Shown in pieces: positions 41,473-45,703 of a DNA stretch of 45,703 bases (positions are counted from its first letter, which is position 1; every line of letters begins with the position of its first letter). The position numbers and the translations under genes are program-made. The DNA is from Mycolicibacterium parafortuitum (GTDB lineage: Bacteria; Actinomycetota; Actinomycetes; Mycobacteriales; Mycobacteriaceae), in contig NZ_MVID01000039.1 in the NCBI RefSeq assembly GCF_002086815.1, forward strand, positions 1-45,703, written 5' to 3'. Below the pieces are notes generated by a model that ran no database searches, had not been told where the DNA came from, and saw only the letters and a program-made list of their open reading frames with translations.

Positions 41473-43107
41473 TCAGGCCGCGGCCACCGCCGACTGCAGA
41501 ACCTCCAGTGGGAGACCGCCGAGATCCAATGCGCGGCTGTGGAACTCCTTGAGTGAGACTCCCCGGGCCAGCGTGTCGTCGCGCAGTTGCTGCCAGATCC
41601 GCTGGCCGATCGCATACGACGGCGCCTGGCCCGGCCAGCCCAGATAGCGGTCGAGTTCGAAGCGCAGGTTCTCCTCGGCCATCGCGCTGTGGGTCTGCAG
41701 GAACGTCCACGCGCGGTCGGCGTCCCAGGTGCCGCCGTCGGGTGCCTTCAGGCCGCAGTGCACCCCGATGTCGATCACCACGCGGGCGGCCCGGAAACGC
41801 TGCGCGTCAAGCATTCCCATCCGGTTACCGGCATCCTCCAGCCAACCCAGTTCGGCCATCAGGCGCTCGGCGTACAACGCCCACCCCTCGCCGTGCCCGG
41901 ACACCCAGCAGCCCAGCCTGCGCCACCGGTTCAACTGATCGGCCAGCACGACGGCACGGCCGATCTGCAGGTGATGCCCGGGAACTCCCTCGTGGAAGAC
42001 CGTCGTCATCTCCTGCCACGTGTGGAACGTGTGCACGCCCGGCGGCACCGACCACCACATTCGGCCCGGTCTGCTCAGATCCTCCGAAGGGCCTGTGTAG
42101 TAGATGCCCCCGGTCTGCGTCGGCGCGATTCGGCATTCCAGGTTCCGTAACGCCGGGTCGATGTCGAAATGCTCGTCGGCCAGCGCGTCGACCACCCGGT
42201 CGGACAGTTCCTGCATCCAGCTCTGCAGTGCGTCGGTGCCGTGGATCAGGTAGCGCTCCTCGCCGTCGAGCCGGCGCAGCGCCTCGGCCGCCGACGCGCC
42301 GGGGTAGAGCCGCTCGGCGATCTCGTCCTGTTCGGCGACGATGCGGGCCAGCAGATCCATGCCCCACGCGTAGGTTTCGTCGAAATCGACGGCGGCACCG
42401 AGGAACAACCGCGACATCACCGCGTACGCGTCCCGCCCGCACCCGTCGGTGTCACGGGCGTGCGGTCCGATCTCGTCGCGCAGCACCGTGGTCAGCGACG
42501 CGTACGCGTTCGCGGCATCCTGGGCCCGCTGCTGAAGTTCGGCACGCAGCGGGGGGTTGTCGGGAGCGGCGCCGGCGACCATCGTGACGAACAACTCAGC
42601 GATCTGGCCCGCCTGCTGGATGCCGCGGCGGACCTGCCGCGCGGCCGGCGCGTGCCCGGTGGCCGCGGCCCGGCGCAACGCCTCGGCGTACCCGCTCACC
42701 CGCTGCGGGATCTGATCGAGCCGCCGCGCGATGACCGCCCAGTCCTCGTCGGTGTCGGTGGCCATCAGGTCGAACACGTCGCGCATCGTCTGCAGCGGTG
42801 ACGCGATGACGTTGAGCTCGCCGACGTCGAGGCCCGCGTCGTGCAGCTCGACGAGCACGCCGAGGCGTTCGCGCATCGCGGCGGCGGTGACGACGTCGGC
42901 GGCGTCGGCCGGTTCGGTCGCGTCGAGTTCGCGCAGCGCCGCCTTCGCCGCGTCGACGCGCGCCGCGACGCCGTCGGGGGAGTAGTCGGTGATCTGGTCG
43001 TCGAAGCCGCTGATCCCGGATTCCGTTGCCGCGCAGGGATCGAGCGCCGCTGAGACGTCCAGATAACGTTCGGCGACGGCGTCGACGGCCGTGGTCGGCC
43101 TAGCCAA
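41473..43107 (-). CDS. DUF885 family protein (putative metallohydrolase)
   Basis: A mostly helical protein of about 544 residues. The DUF885 signature HEGVPGHHLQ starts at H372, a zinc-metallopeptidase-like helix, followed by WVSGHGEGWALYAERLMAELG. I placed the start at TTG 43107 because the frame upstream runs through the zinc metallopeptidase gene; this overlaps that gene by 8 bases, and no strong Shine-Dalgarno is present. The C-terminus (FHSRALDLGGLPLEVLQ) is intact. The function of DUF885 proteins is poorly known; a peptidase role is inferred from the motif and from its coupling to another metallopeptidase. Confidence 0.82.
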   Translation of the reverse strand: MARPTTAVDAVAERYLDVSAALDPCAATESGISGFDDQITDYSPDGVAARVDAAKAALRELDATEPADAADVVTAAAMRERLGVLVELHDAGLDVGELNVIASPLQTMRDVFDLMATDTDEDWAVIARRLDQIPQRVSGYAEALRRAAATGHAPAARQVRRGIQQAGQIAELFVTMVAGAAPDNPPLRAELQQRAQDAANAYASLTTVLRDEIGPHARDTDGCGRDAYAVMSRLFLGAAVDFDETYAWGMDLLARIVAEQDEIAERLYPGASAAEALRRLDGEERYLIHGTDALQSWMQELSDRVVDALADEHFDIDPALRNLECRIAPTQTGGIYYTGPSEDLSRPGRMWWSVPPGVHTFHTWQEMTTVFHEGVPGHHLQIGRAVVLADQLNRWRRLGCWVSGHGEGWALYAERLMAELGWLEDAGNRMGMLDAQRFRAARVVIDIGVHCGLKAPDGGTWDADRAWTFLQTHSAMAEENLRFELDRYLGWPGQAPSYAIGQRIWQQLRDDTLARGVSLKEFHSRALDLGGLPLEVLQSAVAAA

Positions 43108-43987
43108 GGTTGTTCGTCGCGAAAGTGTCGCACTTGGCCGGGTCGCCGGTCCGGTAACCGGTGGTGAACCACTTCTGGCGCTGTTCGGACGACCCGTGCG
43201 TCCACGATTCCGGGCTGACCCGGCCGGTGGCCTGCTCCTGGATCCGGTCGTCGCCGACCGCGGACGCGGCGGACAGCGCATCGGCGATGTCCTTGTCGGT
43301 CAACGGCTTCAGGAACGTCACGTCCGTACCCTCCTGCTTGGTGATCGATGCGTAGTGCGCCCACACCCCGGCGTAGCAGTCGGCCTGCAGTTCGGTGCGC
43401 ACCCCGCCGCCGGTCGGGCCGGTCGGGTCCTGCTGGGCGCGGCCGAGGACCCCCTGCAGGTTCTGGATGTGGTGGCCGAACTCGTGGGCGACGACGTACT
43501 CCTCGGCGAGCGGACCTCCACTGGAGCCGAATTCGGTGACCAGCGTGTCGAAGAAGTCGGTGTCGAAGTACGCGGTCTTGTCGCCGGGGCAGTAGAACGG
43601 GCCGACGGCGCTGCTGGCATATCCGCAGCCACCGGTGTTGGTCCCGCCGGTGAACAACCTGACATGTGGGCGGGTGTACCCCTGCATGAGCTCCGCCCAC
43701 ACCCCGTCGAGCGAATTGCCCGTCGCGACCACCCGGCACTGGACGATGCTGTTTGCGTCGGCACCGGTCTGGCACTGGCTCAGGTCGAATCCCGGCGCAT
43801 CGACACCCTGGGTGTCCATCTGCTGCTCGGGGACCACCGTGCTCGGGTCGACGCCCAGGAACAGCGCCACCACCACGATCAGCAGTCCGCCGAGGCCGCC
43901 GCCGACCGCGATGCCCCGTCCGGGCCCGCGACCGCCCCCGGAGGATGTGGTGCTGGTGTCGATCCGCATGCCTTCGTTGAAGGTCAT
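43100..43987 (-). CDS. Membrane-anchored neutral zinc metallopeptidase (YpfJ family)
   Basis: A 295-residue protein starting at ATG 43987. Residues 1-30 are Gly/Ser/Arg-rich and cytoplasmic, followed by one transmembrane segment (GGLGGLLIVVVALFLGV). The extracytoplasmic domain carries the zinc motif HEFGHH at H168 with active-site E169, and RTELQADCYAGVWAHY supplies the third ligand region. GPFYCPGDKTAYFDTDFF and SWTHGSSEQRQKWFTTGY are YpfJ-family hallmarks. Position and orientation match M. tuberculosis Rv2575 as I remember it. It is translationally coupled to the DUF885 gene downstream. Confidence 0.92.
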   Translation of the reverse strand: MTFNEGMRIDTSTTSSGGGRGPGRGIAVGGGLGGLLIVVVALFLGVDPSTVVPEQQMDTQGVDAPGFDLSQCQTGADANSIVQCRVVATGNSLDGVWAELMQGYTRPHVRLFTGGTNTGGCGYASSAVGPFYCPGDKTAYFDTDFFDTLVTEFGSSGGPLAEEYVVAHEFGHHIQNLQGVLGRAQQDPTGPTGGGVRTELQADCYAGVWAHYASITKQEGTDVTFLKPLTDKDIADALSAASAVGDDRIQEQATGRVSPESWTHGSSEQRQKWFTTGYRTGDPAKCDTFATNNLG

Positions 43988-44063
43988 CGCGCCACCTCCG
44001 TGTGAGTCGACCCGGGTCCCGTGTCTGCGGGCTGGTCAAGCTTCGCACACTACGATTTCGGGC

Positions 44064-45539
44064 GTGGCCGTCGTCGCCGGAGATCCCACGATCCTGCACA
44101 CCCCGTCGGGTGACCTTCGGGGCACGGTCGAGGCCGGTGTCGGCGTGTGGCGCGGTGTGCCGTACGCCGAGCAGCCCGTCGCGGAACGCCGGTTCGGCGC
44201 GCCGCAACCGCTCACGCGGTGGACCGGGGTGCGCGACGCCACTGAGCACGGACCGCTGCCCCCGCAGACCAAGTCGTTCGTCGGCGGTGGGCGCGACGAT
44301 CCGAAGGCCCGCGACGAGGCCTGTCTGACGCTGACGGTGTGGTCCCCGGACACCACCGCATCGCTTCCGGTCATGGTGTGGATCCCCGGCGGCGCGTTCG
44401 TCTATGGAGCCGGCCAATTCCAGCTCTACAACGGATCTCGGCTGGCGGCCAACGGGAATGTCGTGGTCGTCAACGTGACCTACCGGATCGGGGTGTTCGG
44501 CGGGTTCGAGCTCGGGGATCTTGGGGACGGCTTCGACGACAATCTGGCATTGCGCGATCAGATCGCCGCGCTGCGGTGGGTGCGCGACAACATCGCGGCG
44601 TTCGGCGGCGACCCTCACCGCGTCACCGTGTTCGGGGAATCGGCCGGTGCGACGTCGGTGCTGGCTCTGATGGCCTCGCCGGCCGCGCACGGACTGTTCG
44701 GCCGCGCGATCGCGCAGAGCCCGGCGCTGCCGCTGATCGCCGACCGTGAGTTGCGCGCGGCCAACAGTCAGGAGTTCCTGCGTCGCCTCGGCGTCGACGC
44801 CTCCGCGGTGAAGGCGCTTCCGCAACGCGAGTTGCGCCGCGCCGCGGGCTTGGTCCAGCTCACGAGCGCCGGGACCACCCCGACGCTGGCGTACGGACTG
44901 ACGCACGGCACTGAGCTGTTGCCGCTGCACCCGATCGACGCCGCCCGCGAGGGCGCGATGGCGCCGGTGCCGCTGATCATCGGGACCAACAGCCACGAGG
45001 CGTCGATGTTCGCGTGGACCAAACCGCCGATGCTGCCGACCACGAGGGCGGCGATCGACGGGTTCTTCGAACGGACCGCTCCAGATGCAAAAGCGCAAGT
45101 GCTGCAGGCATATCCGAGGTATCCACGGCGCAGTGCGCTGGTCGAATTCGGTGCCGACGCGATGTTCGGCGGTCCCACCTGGGCGTTCGCCGACGCGTAC
45201 AGCGGTAACGGCCCGACCCGGATGTACCGGTTCGACCACTTCGGGCTGAGCCTGCGCATGCTCGGGTTGGGCGCGACCCACGGGAGCGAGATCGTGCACA
45301 TCCACCACAGCTACGAGTCGTTCGTCGGGCGCAAACTCCATCCGCTGGGCCGGCGGATCCAACCCGGGGTGGGCCGCCGGATGCAGCGGGCCTGGCTCGA
45401 CTTCGCCCACGGCGGCGAGACCGACTGGCCGCTCTATACGGCCGAGCAGCGGCTGACCCGGTTGATCACGTCGACCCGCGATGTCATCGCGCCCGACCCG
45501 GACGCGGACCGGCGTCGCGCTTGGGCAGCGGTGTACTAA
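44064..45539 (+). CDS. Carboxylesterase type B
   Basis: A 491-residue alpha/beta hydrolase. GTG 44064 starts at the conserved beginning of the family (PTILHTPSGDLRGTVEAGVGVWRGVPYAEQP) but has only a weak ribosome site. The oxyanion segment is MVWIPGGAFVYGAG, the nucleophile is S193 in FGESAGATS, and RFGAPQP near the N-terminus is typical. The catalytic acid and His are probably E in NSHEASMF and H in GATHGSEIVHIHH. No signal peptide is evident, so it is cytoplasmic. Substrate unknown. It is divergent from the metallopeptidase, and its stop overlaps the convergent HNH-family gene by four bases. Confidence 0.9.
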   Translation: MAVVAGDPTILHTPSGDLRGTVEAGVGVWRGVPYAEQPVAERRFGAPQPLTRWTGVRDATEHGPLPPQTKSFVGGGRDDPKARDEACLTLTVWSPDTTASLPVMVWIPGGAFVYGAGQFQLYNGSRLAANGNVVVVNVTYRIGVFGGFELGDLGDGFDDNLALRDQIAALRWVRDNIAAFGGDPHRVTVFGESAGATSVLALMASPAAHGLFGRAIAQSPALPLIADRELRAANSQEFLRRLGVDASAVKALPQRELRRAAGLVQLTSAGTTPTLAYGLTHGTELLPLHPIDAAREGAMAPVPLIIGTNSHEASMFAWTKPPMLPTTRAAIDGFFERTAPDAKAQVLQAYPRYPRRSALVEFGADAMFGGPTWAFADAYSGNGPTRMYRFDHFGLSLRMLGLGATHGSEIVHIHHSYESFVGRKLHPLGRRIQPGVGRRMQRAWLDFAHGGETDWPLYTAEQRLTRLITSTRDVIAPDPDADRRRAWAAVY

Positions 45540-45703
45540 AAGGGTGGTGGTTCGTCGGGGTTGTTGTTTGGTGGTGGTGGGGGTTGCCAGTTTGGTGGGA
45601 GGGTTTCGGGTTCGAGGGGGTTGTTGACGAAGCGGGCGAACGGGCTGGTGCTGGGTGTGTTGTGGGCGAAGTCGCCTTTGAACAGGAGGTAGCGGCAGCG
45701 GAA
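45536..45703 (-). CDS. C-terminal end of a DUF222/HNH (13E12-type) protein, partial
   Basis: Read on the minus strand from the window edge, 55 codons lead to TAG at 45536-45538. They include FRCRYLLFKGDFAHNTPSTS and a proline/asparagine-rich tail ending NPDEPPPF. This style of ending is what I know from mycobacterial 13E12-repeat (DUF222 plus HNH nuclease) proteins, a multicopy family that recombines between loci. The main part lies outside the window. The peculiar T/G-rich plus strand here is explained by this coding tail. Confidence 0.7.
   Translation of the reverse strand, partial: FRCRYLLFKGDFAHNTPSTSPFARFVNNPLEPETLPPNWQPPPPPNNNPDEPPPF

Noticed and set aside
42765..45410. An 881-codon minus-strand open frame across the esterase and metallopeptidase
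   Set aside because: It is antisense to the esterase and out of frame with the metallopeptidase; no domain is visible.
1..45703. CRISPR arrays, tRNA or rRNA genes, intact transposons, phage genes
   Set aside because: No regularly spaced repeats, no cloverleaf or rRNA sequence and no transposase or integrase motifs were recognised anywhere in the window.

Overview
The window is high-GC actinobacterial DNA, most likely from a fast-growing mycobacterium (Mycolicibacterium type). The first 11 kb carries the gene order secD-secF-solute-binding lipoprotein-apt-rel-ppiB-MBL hydrolase-hisS. As I remember it, this is the order of the M. tuberculosis Rv2587c-Rv2580c block. Homologues of Rv2578c (radical SAM protein, 27.4 kb) and Rv2575 (zinc metallopeptidase, 43.1 kb) follow in the matching relative orientation. 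That conserved backbone is interrupted by three accessory insertions. No rRNA, tRNA, CRISPR array or intact insertion sequence was seen.

Layout. 1-7.1 kb: Sec export subunits, a peptide-binding-type lipoprotein, adenine salvage and (p)ppGpp metabolism, nearly all tightly coupled. 7.05-8.0 kb: a small divergent regulator/hypothetical pair inserted between rel and ppiB. 8.0-10.9 kb: ppiB, a metallo-beta-lactamase hydrolase and hisS. 10.9-19.5 kb: two tandem paralogous secreted proteins of about 1190 residues with acidic N-terminal regions and VCBS/cadherin-like repeats, each behind a long non-coding leader. 19.6-24.4 kb: a complete minus-strand urea ABC importer operon, urtABCDE. 24.6-27.3 kb: a small secreted protein and a HelD/HelR-type RNA polymerase motor.

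27.3-30.8 kb: an SOS-box-preceded radical SAM gene, a divergent MarR regulator/Bcr-type efflux pair, and a TetR regulator. 30.9-35.2 kb: a hydantoinase/acetone-carboxylase-type A+B pair whose B subunit carries a C-terminal zinc-ribbon-like region resembling acetone carboxylase gamma. 35.2-40.6 kb: an amidohydrolase plus two acyl-CoA dehydrogenases, a TetR regulator and a TesB thioesterase, tied together by three copies of a 15-bp palindrome. 40.7-45.7 kb: an NAD(P)-binding protein, a DUF885 protein, the zinc metallopeptidase, a type-B carboxylesterase, and the C-terminal end of a DUF222/HNH (13E12-type) protein running off the window.

Regulation can be read unusually well here. There are palindromes at four local regulators, a LexA box, a rifamycin-associated element upstream of helD, a possible GlnR site upstream of urtA, and a 20-base block shared upstream of both large secreted proteins.
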